Assembly: GCF_947492645.1 (NCBI RefSeq)
Contig: NZ_CANLMZ010000003.1
Location: forward strand, 248,001-312,000
DNA from: an uncultured Pontibacter sp.
GTDB lineage: Bacteria > Bacteroidota > Bacteroidia > Cytophagales > Hymenobacteraceae
Direction of reading: 5' to 3'
Length of the DNA: 64,000 nucleotides
The position numbers were made by a program, and so were the translations under genes. A model generated the notes under the pieces. The model had not been told where the DNA came from and did not search any database. It saw nothing but the letters and a program-made list of their open reading frames with translations. Position 1 is the stretch's first letter. Each line of letters begins with the position of its first letter. Shown one piece after another: positions 18,183-29,283 of this stretch.

Positions 18183-20081
18183 ATGGAAAATTTCGTAGTA
18201 TCAGCGCGTAAATACCGCCCAAGCACTTTCGATAGTGTGGTAGGGCAGCACCATATAACCAATACCCTTAAAAACGCCATTAGCAGCAAGCATTTGGCGC
18301 AGGCTTTCCTTTTCTGCGGGCCGCGCGGGGTAGGTAAAACCACCTGTGCCCGTATTCTGGCAAAAACCATTAACTGCCAGAACATTACCCCGGAGATTGA
18401 GGCTTGTAACGAGTGCGAATCGTGCCGTAGCTTTAACAGCAACAGCTCTTTTAACATACATGAACTCGATGCGGCATCTAACAACTCTGTAGAGGACATT
18501 CGAAACCTGGTGGAGCAGGTGCGTTATGCGCCGCAAACTGGCAAGTATAAAATCTATATTATAGATGAGGTGCACATGCTCTCGAACCAGGCCTTCAACG
18601 CATTCCTGAAGACGCTGGAGGAGCCGCCTTCCTACGCCATCTTCATACTTGCCACGACTGAGCGCCACAAGATCATCCCAACTATACTTTCACGTTGCCA
18701 GATCTTTGATTTTAACCGAATCAGGATTGAAGACATGGTACGCCATTTGGGAAGTATAGCCCAAAAAGAGAGTATACAGGCCGAGCCAGATGCCCTGCAC
18801 CTGATCTCGCAGAAAGCTGACGGAGCTTTGCGCGATGCCTTGTCTATTTTCGACCAGATGGTAACCTTCTCGGGCAGCAATGTAACCTACAAGGCTACCG
18901 TAGAGAACCTGCACATCCTGGATTATGATTACTACTTCCGGTTAACAGACCACTTGCTGGAGCAAAACCTGCCTGGCTCGTTGCTTTTGTTTGATGAGAT
19001 ATTGAAGAATGGCTTTGATGCGCACAACTTCCTGATTGGTATTGCGGAGCACTTCCGCAGCCTGCTCGTGTGCAAGGATCCACAAACAATTCAGTTGCTA
19101 GAAGTATCAGATAACATCAAGGCAAAGTATGCCGAGCAGTCGCAGAAGGCAAGTGTCTCATTTTTGCTATCGGGCCTGAACCTGGTAAGCACCTGCGACA
19201 CCAGCTATAAAAGCAGCAAGAACCAGCGCCTGCACGTAGAGCTGTGCCTTATGAAACTGGCGCACTTAAACGCAGCCCTGAGTTTTGCGCAAAACGGAAC
19301 AGAAGTAAAAAAAGCTAAGGTAGCGGCCCCGGCACCAGCCTCTACCGGAAATACAGGTGCCATACCTTCTGCCGCCATGCAGCCAGCCCATACTAACGGC
19401 ACGGTACCATCGCAGCAGATGCAGCAGCCTGCAGCAAGTATACCATCGGAACGCATGCAACCGCCGCATGCGCCAAGCCAGGTGCCATCGGAGGGCTTGC
19501 AACAGCCGCCTAAGCACCAGGACGTAACACCAGACGCGCACCTTAGCCCTCCAAAGGCCCAGGCTGCACCGGAGCAGCCACGCTCTAAAGTTCAGTTGCC
19601 GCCGCCCAAGAAGCTCAGCAAGCTGCCTAGCTTAAAAGACATAGGCAATGCTCAGAATGCCGTAGCCGAGGTAGCCGTGGCCGCAGAGGAAGAAGACACA
19701 AGCTATGGTGCCGTTGTTCCTGTGGATGAAGCCAGGCTTAAAACGGTGTGGCATGCTATACTTCGCCGTAAAAAAGCTGAGAACATGATGGAGTTTACGC
19801 TCCTGAACCGCCAGTACCACATCGGACCGGATAACGAGGTGATTCTGCACCTGGAGAACCACGTTATGATGGATCAGTTTACGGCTTTGCGCCCGGACAT
19901 ACTGCGGGAGTTGAAAAAGGAGACCGGCAACAGAAGTATAAAACTTAGAGCAGAAGTAGTAGAGGCCCAGGACGAAGGCCGTAAACTTTATACTTCACAG
20001 GATAAGTTTAATTATCTGGCCGAGAAATTCCCTGTTATCGTCGATCTGAAACAACGATTTGGCTTAGATACTGATTTTTAA
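18183..20081 (+). CDS. dnaX: DNA polymerase III subunits gamma/tau
   Basis: Clamp-loader ATPase subunit that assembles the replicative polymerase. The ATG at 18183 (MENFVVSARKYRP) is the conserved family start; six upstream codons in the open frame are not. The AAA+ domain has Walker A GPRGVGKTT, a four-Cys zinc module (C.N ... CNECESC), Walker B IYIIDEVHML and sensor ATTERHKI. A proline/alanine/glutamine-rich linker (about 375-485) leads to a C-terminal tau-like domain with VWHAILRRKKAENMM. At 632 aa it is a full tau-length product. I did not find a clear programmed frameshift heptamer. Confidence 0.95.
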   Translation: MENFVVSARKYRPSTFDSVVGQHHITNTLKNAISSKHLAQAFLFCGPRGVGKTTCARILAKTINCQNITPEIEACNECESCRSFNSNSSFNIHELDAASNNSVEDIRNLVEQVRYAPQTGKYKIYIIDEVHMLSNQAFNAFLKTLEEPPSYAIFILATTERHKIIPTILSRCQIFDFNRIRIEDMVRHLGSIAQKESIQAEPDALHLISQKADGALRDALSIFDQMVTFSGSNVTYKATVENLHILDYDYYFRLTDHLLEQNLPGSLLLFDEILKNGFDAHNFLIGIAEHFRSLLVCKDPQTIQLLEVSDNIKAKYAEQSQKASVSFLLSGLNLVSTCDTSYKSSKNQRLHVELCLMKLAHLNAALSFAQNGTEVKKAKVAAPAPASTGNTGAIPSAAMQPAHTNGTVPSQQMQQPAASIPSERMQPPHAPSQVPSEGLQQPPKHQDVTPDAHLSPPKAQAAPEQPRSKVQLPPPKKLSKLPSLKDIGNAQNAVAEVAVAAEEEDTSYGAVVPVDEARLKTVWHAILRRKKAENMMEFTLLNRQYHIGPDNEVILHLENHVMMDQFTALRPDILRELKKETGNRSIKLRAEVVEAQDEGRKLYTSQDKFNYLAEKFPVIVDLKQRFGLDTDF

Positions 20082-20132
20082 ATCTGTAATATACTATCTT
20101 CGTATAGTCACATCATCACTAATAACTAAACT

Positions 20133-23093
20133 ATGACAGTCAAAAAGGGATTATCTCTGTTTTTGGTTGCGTCTGCCTTTACATTAACTCAATGTAAAAA
20201 CGAGGCTTATCAAACGCAATCAACTGCCGAAACTACGACCTCTGCGGCCACAGCCACAGCCGAGAAAGAGTATAAATACGAAACAGCGCCCAACGACCCG
20301 CTGAACGCCCGAATTTATACTTTAGACAATGGCCTGAGAGTATACTTGTCAGACTATGAAGAGGCGCCACGCATCCAGACGTTTATCGCTGTGCGCGCAG
20401 GCTCTAAAAACGACCCTGCCGATGCTACTGGACTGGCTCACTACCTGGAGCACATGGTGTTTAAAGGCACTACCAAGCTAGGCACCCAAAACTGGGAGAA
20501 AGAGAAAGTAGAGCTTGATAAGATTGAAGCCCTATACGAAAAGTATAGAGCTACCAAAGACGAAGCTGCCCGCAAAAAGATTTACGCACAGATAGACTCT
20601 GTTTCGGGAGTAGCTGCTACCTATGCAGTTGCAAATGAGTACGATAAAATTCTGAGTGCTATAGGCGCTAAAGGTACAAACGCCTATACGTGGGTAGACC
20701 AGACAGTTTACACAAACGACATCCCAAGCAACCAGCTGGAGCGTTGGATTGAACTGGAGGCTGACCGTTTTGGCGACATGGTTCCGCGTATTTTCCATAC
20801 GGAGCTGGAGGCTGTGTATGAAGAAAAAAACCGAACGTTGGATAGCGACGGCCGCAAAGTAGCTGAAGTGATCAACACAGAACTTTTCCCGACGCACCAG
20901 TACGGCACGCAAACTACAATAGGTACCATCGAGCACCTGAAAAACCCATCTATCACCGAAATCAAAAAGTATTACAATAAATACTACATCCCGAATAACA
21001 TGGCTATTGCCATGAGCGGCGACATTGATTTTGACCAGACGATCCGCCTGATTGACAAGTACTGGGGAGGTATGGAAAAGCAGCCTGAGCCAACTTTTGT
21101 TGTAGCCAAGGAGCAGCCAATCCAGAAGCCAATTGTGAAAGAGGTTTTAGGGCCAGATGCAGAAAACGTGTCCATCGCTTTCCGTACGCCGGGCATCAAC
21201 ACAAAGGATGCCTTGGTTATACAGATGATCAGCAATTTACTTTATAACGGCCAGGCCGGTTTAATTGACCTGAACCTGAACCAGCAGCAGAAAGTACTAC
21301 AGTCGTATGCTTACGATACACCGATGAAAGATTACGGCACCTTTAGAATGACAGGCATGCCACGCCAGGGCCAGACACTAGACCAGGTGCGCGACCTGTT
21401 GCTGCAGCAGTTGGACATGATCAAGAAAGGCAACTTCGATGAGTCGTTGATCCAGGCTGTTGTAAACAATGATAAGATTAACACGATGAAAGCGTATGAA
21501 GAAAACAGCAACCGTGCTGATGCCTTTGTAACTGCTTACATCTATAATATGCCCTGGGAGAAATTTGTGAGCCGCCCAGCTGAGTTTGCAAGTATAACGA
21601 AGCAGGACGTGGTGGACGTAGCCAACAAATACTTCGGCAATAACTATGTGCTGGTGTATAAGAAAACCGGCAAAGACCCAATGGCTCAGAAAGTAGAGAA
21701 ACCTGCTATTACGCCTGTTGCTGTTAACCGCGAAGTACAGTCTGACTATTATAAAGCCTTTATGGCGAAGGATGTACAGCCGCTGCAGCCTGTGTTTATC
21801 GATTACACAAAGGATATCACAGAGACTAAGCTAAAGCAGAACATTCCGCTGCTTTATACTAAGAACAAGGATAACAGCCTGTTCCAGCTATACTACATCC
21901 TGGACATGGGCACCAACAACGACCCTAAACTGGGCATGGCTGTAAACTACCTGAAGTACCTGGGTACTGACAAGTATACAGCAGAGCAGCTTCAGAAAGA
22001 GTTTTACCAGTTGGGTACTTCGTTTGATGTATTCTCTAGCGGCGATCAGGTTTATGTAAGCTTAACCGGCTTAGACGAGAATTTTGAAAAAGGCCTTAAC
22101 CTGTTCGAAAGTGTACTTGCCAACGCCAAGCCAGACCAGAAAGCGCTGAACGATATGGTTGCCGGTATGCTGAAAGCCCGCGAAGATGCCAAGAAGAACA
22201 AAGGCGTTATTCTGCAGCAGGCCATGATGAACTACGCTAAGTATGGTCCTAAAAACCCTTTTAACACAGTACTTAGCGAGAAGGAGCTGAAGGCTGTAAA
22301 ACCACAGGAGCTGGTAAACATCATCAAGAGCATACCAGCTTACGAGCACCGCGTGTTATACTATGGTCCACGTGAAACGGATAAGCTAACAGCTGCCCTT
22401 AACACCGGCCACAATGTGCCTGCTACGCTTAAGCCGGTACCAGCCGAAAAAGTATACGAGGAGATAGAATTTACGCAGCCTACGGTATACTTTACAGACT
22501 ACAACATGGTGCAGGCCGAGATGATGTTCGTGAGCAAATCTGTGCCTTACACGAAAGATATTATACCTGTAGTGCGTTTGTACAACGAGTACATGGGCGG
22601 CATCGTGTTCCAGGACCTGCGTGAGTCTAAAGCCCTTGCCTACTCTACTTACTCATACTATGGCACAGCCGCTAAGAAAGACCGCGCTAACTACCTGGTG
22701 TCATACATCGGGGCGCAGGCAGATAAACTTTCTGAAGCCATGGCTGGTATGCAGGCGTTGTTAACAGATATGCCATTGGCAGATGCTAACTTCCAGAACG
22801 CACAGGCAGCGTTGCGTAACAGCATCTCTACAGAGCGTATCACCAAGTCTGGTATCCTGTTCGATTACGAGCGTGCCAAGAAGCTAGGCCTGAACTACGA
22901 CATCCGCCAGGACGTGTACCAAACTGCCAACTCCATGACTTTTGACCAGATGAAGGAGTTCCAGCAGAAGTATGTAAAAGGCCAGAAACAAGCTATACTT
23001 GTAATCGGAGCTAAAGACAAGCTCAACTTTAAGGAGCTCGAGAAGTATGGCAAAGTGAAGCAGCTTACCTTGAAAGAGCTGTTTGGATATTAA
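20133..23093 (+). CDS. M16 family zinc metallopeptidase (pitrilysin-like, two-domain)
   Basis: Exported peptidase of 986 aa carrying both M16 halves in one chain. The signal sequence (MTVKKGLSLFLVASAFTLTQ) ends at Cys21, suggesting a lipoprotein although Gln at -1 is atypical. The inverted zinc motif HYLEH (His103, Glu106, His107) followed by MVFKGT identifies the catalytic N-terminal half, with the distal Glu in the ELEAVYEEKNR region. The C-terminal half (about 560-970) has the non-catalytic fold with YMGGIVFQDLRESKALAY. Likely a periplasmic oligopeptidase. It follows dnaX by 51 nt on the same strand and ends at a perfect terminator. Confidence 0.93.
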   Translation: MTVKKGLSLFLVASAFTLTQCKNEAYQTQSTAETTTSAATATAEKEYKYETAPNDPLNARIYTLDNGLRVYLSDYEEAPRIQTFIAVRAGSKNDPADATGLAHYLEHMVFKGTTKLGTQNWEKEKVELDKIEALYEKYRATKDEAARKKIYAQIDSVSGVAATYAVANEYDKILSAIGAKGTNAYTWVDQTVYTNDIPSNQLERWIELEADRFGDMVPRIFHTELEAVYEEKNRTLDSDGRKVAEVINTELFPTHQYGTQTTIGTIEHLKNPSITEIKKYYNKYYIPNNMAIAMSGDIDFDQTIRLIDKYWGGMEKQPEPTFVVAKEQPIQKPIVKEVLGPDAENVSIAFRTPGINTKDALVIQMISNLLYNGQAGLIDLNLNQQQKVLQSYAYDTPMKDYGTFRMTGMPRQGQTLDQVRDLLLQQLDMIKKGNFDESLIQAVVNNDKINTMKAYEENSNRADAFVTAYIYNMPWEKFVSRPAEFASITKQDVVDVANKYFGNNYVLVYKKTGKDPMAQKVEKPAITPVAVNREVQSDYYKAFMAKDVQPLQPVFIDYTKDITETKLKQNIPLLYTKNKDNSLFQLYYILDMGTNNDPKLGMAVNYLKYLGTDKYTAEQLQKEFYQLGTSFDVFSSGDQVYVSLTGLDENFEKGLNLFESVLANAKPDQKALNDMVAGMLKAREDAKKNKGVILQQAMMNYAKYGPKNPFNTVLSEKELKAVKPQELVNIIKSIPAYEHRVLYYGPRETDKLTAALNTGHNVPATLKPVPAEKVYEEIEFTQPTVYFTDYNMVQAEMMFVSKSVPYTKDIIPVVRLYNEYMGGIVFQDLRESKALAYSTYSYYGTAAKKDRANYLVSYIGAQADKLSEAMAGMQALLTDMPLADANFQNAQAALRNSISTERITKSGILFDYERAKKLGLNYDIRQDVYQTANSMTFDQMKEFQQKYVKGQKQAILVIGAKDKLNFKELEKYGKVKQLTLKELFGY

Positions 23094-23127
23094 AAGTATA
23101 AACTTACAAGAAGCGTAACGTTTAAAT

Positions 23128-23169
23128 AAAACAAAATCGGCAGCCACATGTGGCTGCCGATTTTGTTTT
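23128..23169. terminator. Bidirectional terminator between M16 and DUF1989 genes
   Basis: Perfect 42-bp palindrome (21-bp arms; AAAACAAAATCGGCAGCCAC at the left) with A-tract and T-tract on opposite sides, so it can stop transcription from both convergent genes. A TATACTT heptamer follows directly at 23170-23176. Confidence 0.9.
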
Positions 23170-23208
23170 ATACTTTTCAACTTAGTTCATTTGCTTTAGT
23201 CTTTCACT

Positions 23209-23796
23209 TTATCCTTCAGAGATAATTTCGTACTGAATGGGTTTGAAAACGTAGTTATTTGATTGCTCTGCGGAACAGGCTGTCAGACCAATTATCAAAT
23301 CCATTTTAGCTTCCAGCAATACATAATCGCCGGCTTTGCTTTGCGGCGGGTCCACGGAAAGCGTCCCATCCGGTGCAAACTGCACGTTCATGAAGATATT
23401 GAAGGCTGTAGGAATATCATCGGGGGCAATGCCAAACTTACTTAAGTTGGTGTGCAGATTTTCGAAACAACTGGGGTGATACTCCGGATTTTTGTACATG
23501 ATCTGGAAAGTTTCGGGGCTGCAGGGCGCTAACAAGAAGTCGTTGCGGCCGTTGGTGTCTTCCAGTATCTCCATCATCTTTCGGCTGCGGTTGCTCCAGA
23601 GGTGATGACCTTTTGTTATGAGAATGGTCTCCTCAAAATCTAATGTTTTGCCCGAAGAGAGCTTCTCACGTGTATCGTCTGCATTAAACAAGACCATATC
23701 GCTTACCTGCTCACCCTGCGGGTCTATTACTTTCAGCCTTTCTCCCTTCCGGAGCTTAAAGGCTGCACCGGTTTGTTTTGCTATAGTGTTAATCAT
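23209..23796 (-). CDS. DUF1989 (urea carboxylase-associated) family protein
   Basis: Cytoplasmic protein of 195 aa from the DUF1989 family, which includes urea-amidolyase-associated proteins and the subunits of carboxyguanidine deiminase. Family features are the start TGAAFKLRKGERLKVIDPQG with QVSDM, the SNRSRKMM block, APCSPETF, FNIFMNVQ, and the C-terminal ACSAEQSN with its conserved Cys. Its start overlaps the end of the upstream YqcI/YcgG gene by 8 nt, so the two are translationally coupled. No urea carboxylase or allophanate hydrolase is nearby, so its partner here is the GntA-family protein. Exact reaction unknown. Confidence 0.85.
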   Translation of the reverse strand: MINTIAKQTGAAFKLRKGERLKVIDPQGEQVSDMVLFNADDTREKLSSGKTLDFEETILITKGHHLWSNRSRKMMEILEDTNGRNDFLLAPCSPETFQIMYKNPEYHPSCFENLHTNLSKFGIAPDDIPTAFNIFMNVQFAPDGTLSVDPPQSKAGDYVLLEAKMDLIIGLTACSAEQSNNYVFKPIQYEIISEG

Positions 23797-24535
23797 TCTC
23801 TTTTCTTATTTCATGCTTAAATCCTGCAAGGAACGGACACTTCCAGCTTTCATCTACCTGGCGGCCGCTGTACTGAGGCGCTTCCAGTCCTTCTCCAAAA
23901 TTGCTGAGCATCGGGTTAACAGATCCATCGTAGGCAACTTCGCGGTCCCGGATTACCTTTTGCATGTTTTCGTACACATCCTTTTCGCGTAGCTGCTCAA
24001 ACTGGCGGTGCAAGTTAAAAGCTAGGGCCGTGTGTGGAAACCTCCTGGCCTTGCGGCTGGCATTGGGATGCAGGCCTACCACAAAAAATGCCGTCCCGTT
24101 GTAGCTGAAACTAAAATCGCTTTCTTCGGGATTGTTGCTTACAGCCGGGTCCCAGCGCTGAAGGTGTTTTTCACTATCGTGCAGTTTCTGGAGCTGTAGC
24201 CACAGCTTTTGCTCAAAACCCACTTCAGATACTGCCTCATCAGAAAACACAGCAATCAACGTCATGTATTCGCTTTCAGTAGATAGGGTTTCTGAAGTAT
24301 AGCTTTTAAGATCCTCTCCTAATTGGCGTGTGGTTTCGTCGGCTCCCATGCTACCATACACGCCTAAACGGTATTGCCTGGAATTTAAAGCGGCTTTGGC
24401 ACCTACACAAGGGTAATCGGTGTCACTTATTTTATCAAGTATACTTGTATGAATCTGTTTTATCCGTTCGTCTGGCCATTCCTCTAGCTGCTCGGGCAGG
24501 AAATATGTGTTTTGCTTTGTGTTATTTTTAGACAT
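23789..24535 (-). CDS. YqcI/YcgG (GntA-like heme N-hydroxylase) family protein
   Basis: Cytoplasmic protein of 248 aa in the YqcI/YcgG family. Characterised relatives (GntA of guanitoxin biosynthesis, DcsA of cycloserine biosynthesis) are heme-dependent N-hydroxylases acting on guanidino groups. Visible family features are the early YPCVGAKAAL, the central FFVVGLHPNASR with RFPHTALAFN, and the C-terminal SGRQVDESWKCPF. The gene comes first in a two-gene unit with DUF1989. Together the pair suggests oxidation and then deimination or hydrolysis of a guanidino compound, which is inference. An intact AAGTATACTT palindrome lies inside the gene at 24437-24446. Confidence 0.8.
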   Translation of the reverse strand: MSKNNTKQNTYFLPEQLEEWPDERIKQIHTSILDKISDTDYPCVGAKAALNSRQYRLGVYGSMGADETTRQLGEDLKSYTSETLSTESEYMTLIAVFSDEAVSEVGFEQKLWLQLQKLHDSEKHLQRWDPAVSNNPEESDFSFSYNGTAFFVVGLHPNASRKARRFPHTALAFNLHRQFEQLREKDVYENMQKVIRDREVAYDGSVNPMLSNFGEGLEAPQYSGRQVDESWKCPFLAGFKHEIRKEND

Positions 24536-24896
24536 TTTAAGAATTAAAGTTGTTATTCTCTGCTAATCATAAGTAGCAGGAAGCGTTGACTCTGTGTTAC
24601 GGCAAAATGGCTCCTGGAGATAGGCATTTGAGTAGTATAAAGCAGTAATCTGATCAAATAATCAATAATGCCGGCCATAAGCTTTGGCAGATGGACGTTT
24701 ATACTTTATCAGCTGCAAAAAAGAGAAAGTTATAAGCTTGCAAATCAGAGAATTATAGAAAAAGGGCTTCTTTGTCTGATCAAATCTGGAGTTGGTCTAA
24801 TAGTAGAAACCTGTATGGTTGTATATGCTATAGTAGTATAAGAGCCTGGCACTTTGGTACAGGCATGCATCAATAAAACACTTTAAGTATCTGAAT
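24536..24896. other. Intergenic region upstream of the GntA-like gene
   Basis: 361 bp of AT-rich sequence between divergent genes. No ORF with support, no hairpin of note and no promoter pair I could match with confidence. One TATACTT lies near 24700. Confidence 0.4.
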
Positions 24897-25106
24897 ATGG
24901 AAAACAGAATGAATTACCCTAAGGCAATATTATTTCTTGTGTCAGGTATAGTTGCTATTGTTGCCTCCTTCTTGTTAGGCGCAGAAAGCAAAGCCTATGG
25001 ATTTTTAGTCGGCTATGGCTATTCCGCTTTACCAGTTGGTCTGGCAGTAATTTTTTTCAACTACTTTAAGGAACAGAAACTTAAGAAGCAGAAGGAAATA
25101 CTGTAG
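24897..25106 (+). CDS. Small two-helix membrane protein
   Basis: 69 aa, ATG start at 24897. Two hydrophobic helices (AILFLVSGIVAIVASFLLG and YSALPVGLAVIFFNYF) are separated by a short loop, and the tail is basic (KEQKLKKQKEIL), which fits a small inner-membrane protein with its C-terminus in the cytoplasm. I do not recognise a family. It is followed directly by the left repeat of the RAYT unit. Confidence 0.5.
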   Translation: MENRMNYPKAILFLVSGIVAIVASFLLGAESKAYGFLVGYGYSALPVGLAVIFFNYFKEQKLKKQKEIL

Positions 25107-25119
25107 CAACTCGTTTCCT

Positions 25120-25260
25120 GCCGCAAGTTTAGCAAAGCGCAGCTTGCGGCTGCACATGGGGCCTGTTTGTAACTGGCGTTGTCCAGATTTATACTTCCGG
25201 CTTTACAAACCGCCGCCAAGTATAACCACCTTTACCGCTGCGCTCAAACTGGCGGTATGT
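25120..25260. repeat. Left REP-like inverted repeat of the RAYT unit
   Basis: Begins with a hairpin GCCGCAAG (25120-25127) / CTTGCGGC (25143-25150), then GCCTGTTTGTAACTGGC (25161-25177), and ends CGCTCAAACTGGCGGTATGT next to the stop codon of the transposase. It pairs with the right repeat in opposite orientation. Confidence 0.75.
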
Positions 25261-25809
25261 TTAGTTTAGAAGTATAATATCCACCATTCCTTTCTCTCCC
25301 GCATAATCTATCGCGCTGCTGTATGGGTAATCCTGCGGCTCCCACACAAAACCAGCTTCCACAGGGTTGTTGTGAATATAATTTAGCTTCTGCTCCATCA
25401 TGAAGTTTGAGCTAAGCTCGATAGGTTGGTTGTGTTGCTGCCAGAACTGGAAATCTTGATTATTACTATTGCGTTTACCCTCCCGCTCAAACATCCACAG
25501 CATCCATTCTTTCCGGCTTTCCTGCGGATTATCTACAATGGCTTTTATTATAGTTTTGGAAGTATGCTTTTTCAGGTCACGGATGATATGGGACTGATTT
25601 GCAGTTTCTGAGCCAATGATTAAATGCACGTGGTTCGACATGATGCACCAGGCATATACTTCGAGGCCTTTGTTCTTGATGCAGTAATTCAGGCTATCAA
25701 CTACAATGTATTTGTAAGAAGGTCTGGTAAAAACATCAATCCAGTTTATAGTTGCAAAAGAGATGAAATGTAGTTTACTCTGGTCGCTGATCTTATAGTT
25801 TCGGCTCAT
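25261..25809 (-). CDS. REP-associated tyrosine transposase (Y1/IS200-like)
   Basis: HUH-type single-strand DNA nuclease of 182 aa that acts on REP hairpins. The histidine motif is in MSNHVHLIIG (HVH), and the nucleophile Tyr is expected in LNYIHNNPVEAG, both typical of the Y1 family. The opening (YKISDQSKLHFISFATINW) is that of RAYTs rather than of IS200/IS605 TnpA. Length matches an intact enzyme and there are no frameshifts. It is flanked on both sides by matching hairpin arrays, its presumed substrates. Confidence 0.92.
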   Translation of the reverse strand: MSRNYKISDQSKLHFISFATINWIDVFTRPSYKYIVVDSLNYCIKNKGLEVYAWCIMSNHVHLIIGSETANQSHIIRDLKKHTSKTIIKAIVDNPQESRKEWMLWMFEREGKRNSNNQDFQFWQQHNQPIELSSNFMMEQKLNYIHNNPVEAGFVWEPQDYPYSSAIDYAGEKGMVDIILLN

Positions 25810-25823
25810 GGAATACTATACGA

Positions 25824-25967
25824 ACATACCGACAGTTTGAGCGAAGCGGTAACTGGTGGTGGGGTATGGCGGCAGTTTGTAACTGCCGTTTTCCGGAACT
25901 AAAGTTTAGCCAGTTACAAACTGGCCCCATAAACAGCCACAAGTTGCGCTATCGCTAAACTTGCGGC
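25824..25967. repeat. Right REP-like inverted repeat of the RAYT unit
   Basis: Contains three hairpins: CGGCAGTT-TGT-AACTGCCG (25870-25888), GCCAGTT-ACA-AACTGGC (25909-25925) and GCCACAAG...CTTGCGGC (25936-25967). Its reverse complement aligns block by block with the left repeat. Confidence 0.75.
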
Positions 25968-26034
25968 ATGAGAATTAACAAAAAAGGATTGATATTGATG
26001 CTCATCTTTGTAATTTCAGTTTCAGAAGTTTCAA

Positions 26035-26535
26035 ATGTCTAAAGGATTTAAGAAAGCTACTTATATTTCATTAACTGCAATTATTGTGATCGTTGCATGG
26101 AATGTGATAGCACATTATTACTCAAAACGGTTTCACGAAGATGTAAAAAGCAGTCCTAAAAAGTATAGTTACGATATTTCAAGAGAGGTTTTGAACCCTG
26201 TCATGGTGATTACTGATTTGAAGTATAAGCAGGATTTAGTTGAGTACTATGACAAATTAAGCTCTGGAGAGTCTACTCCTGTATTTCATTTTCCACTAAA
26301 CAGTATACTTCTCAAGGAACCTGTTTATGTAATTGGTGCTACTCCCGATTCCCAACTGATAGAAGTAGTTTTATATCTCACAGAAGATTTGAATGGCAAT
26401 TACATGAGAGGCTATATGGATAAAAGAACATTACATGATTTGCCTGCTCCAGATAGTTTTTGGAATGAACAATCAAAAGTAAATTATAGTATGGAAGAAC
26501 TTTTTTATCTGGATAGCATTCAATCTTCTCTTTAA
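26035..26535 (+). CDS. Hypothetical membrane-anchored protein
   Basis: 166 aa. One N-terminal membrane helix (ATYISLTAIIVIVAWNVIAHYY) anchors a polar domain with several Tyr and Asp residues. No family recognised. Base composition is lower in G+C than most neighbours and it sits right beside the RAYT unit, so local acquisition is possible. It ends before a terminator-like hairpin shared with the convergent icd gene. Confidence 0.55.
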   Translation: MSKGFKKATYISLTAIIVIVAWNVIAHYYSKRFHEDVKSSPKKYSYDISREVLNPVMVITDLKYKQDLVEYYDKLSSGESTPVFHFPLNSILLKEPVYVIGATPDSQLIEVVLYLTEDLNGNYMRGYMDKRTLHDLPAPDSFWNEQSKVNYSMEELFYLDSIQSSL

Positions 26536-26551
26536 ACTTTTCGAACATAAA

Positions 26552-26595
26552 CAAAAAAAGGCCACCCGATCTCTCAGGCAGCCTTTCTTATTTTA
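26552..26595. terminator. Terminator-like hairpin between 26035 gene and icd
   Basis: AAAGGC.. (26557-26562) pairs with GCCTTT (26581-26586), with two internal mismatches further in. Seven A on the left serve as the T-tract for the minus-strand icd transcript. The right side has a weaker TTTCTTATTTTATACTTT tail containing a TATACTT heptamer. Confidence 0.5.
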
Positions 26596-26607
26596 TACTT
26601 TAACTTC

Positions 26608-29283
<2,676 letters not shown>

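Larger units (their letters stand above)
25120..25967. mobile_element. RAYT unit: tyrosine transposase between long REP-like inverted repeats
   Basis: The transposase gene is bounded by imperfect inverted repeats, 25120-25260 on the left and 25824-25967 on the right. Both ends carry the same ordered blocks when read outward-in: a GCCGCAAG...CTTGCGGC hairpin, TGGGGCC with GTTTGTAACTGGC, a TTCCGG block, then CGCTCAAACTG.CGGTATGTT. The repeats lie immediately outside the stop codon and just upstream of the start codon. This is the architecture of REP/BIME sequences with their RAYT, but compact enough to behave as one unit. Confidence 0.75.

Noticed and set aside
25107..26034. CRISPR array
   Set aside because: The repeats around the transposase are mirrored hairpin blocks, not regularly spaced direct repeats with unique spacers.
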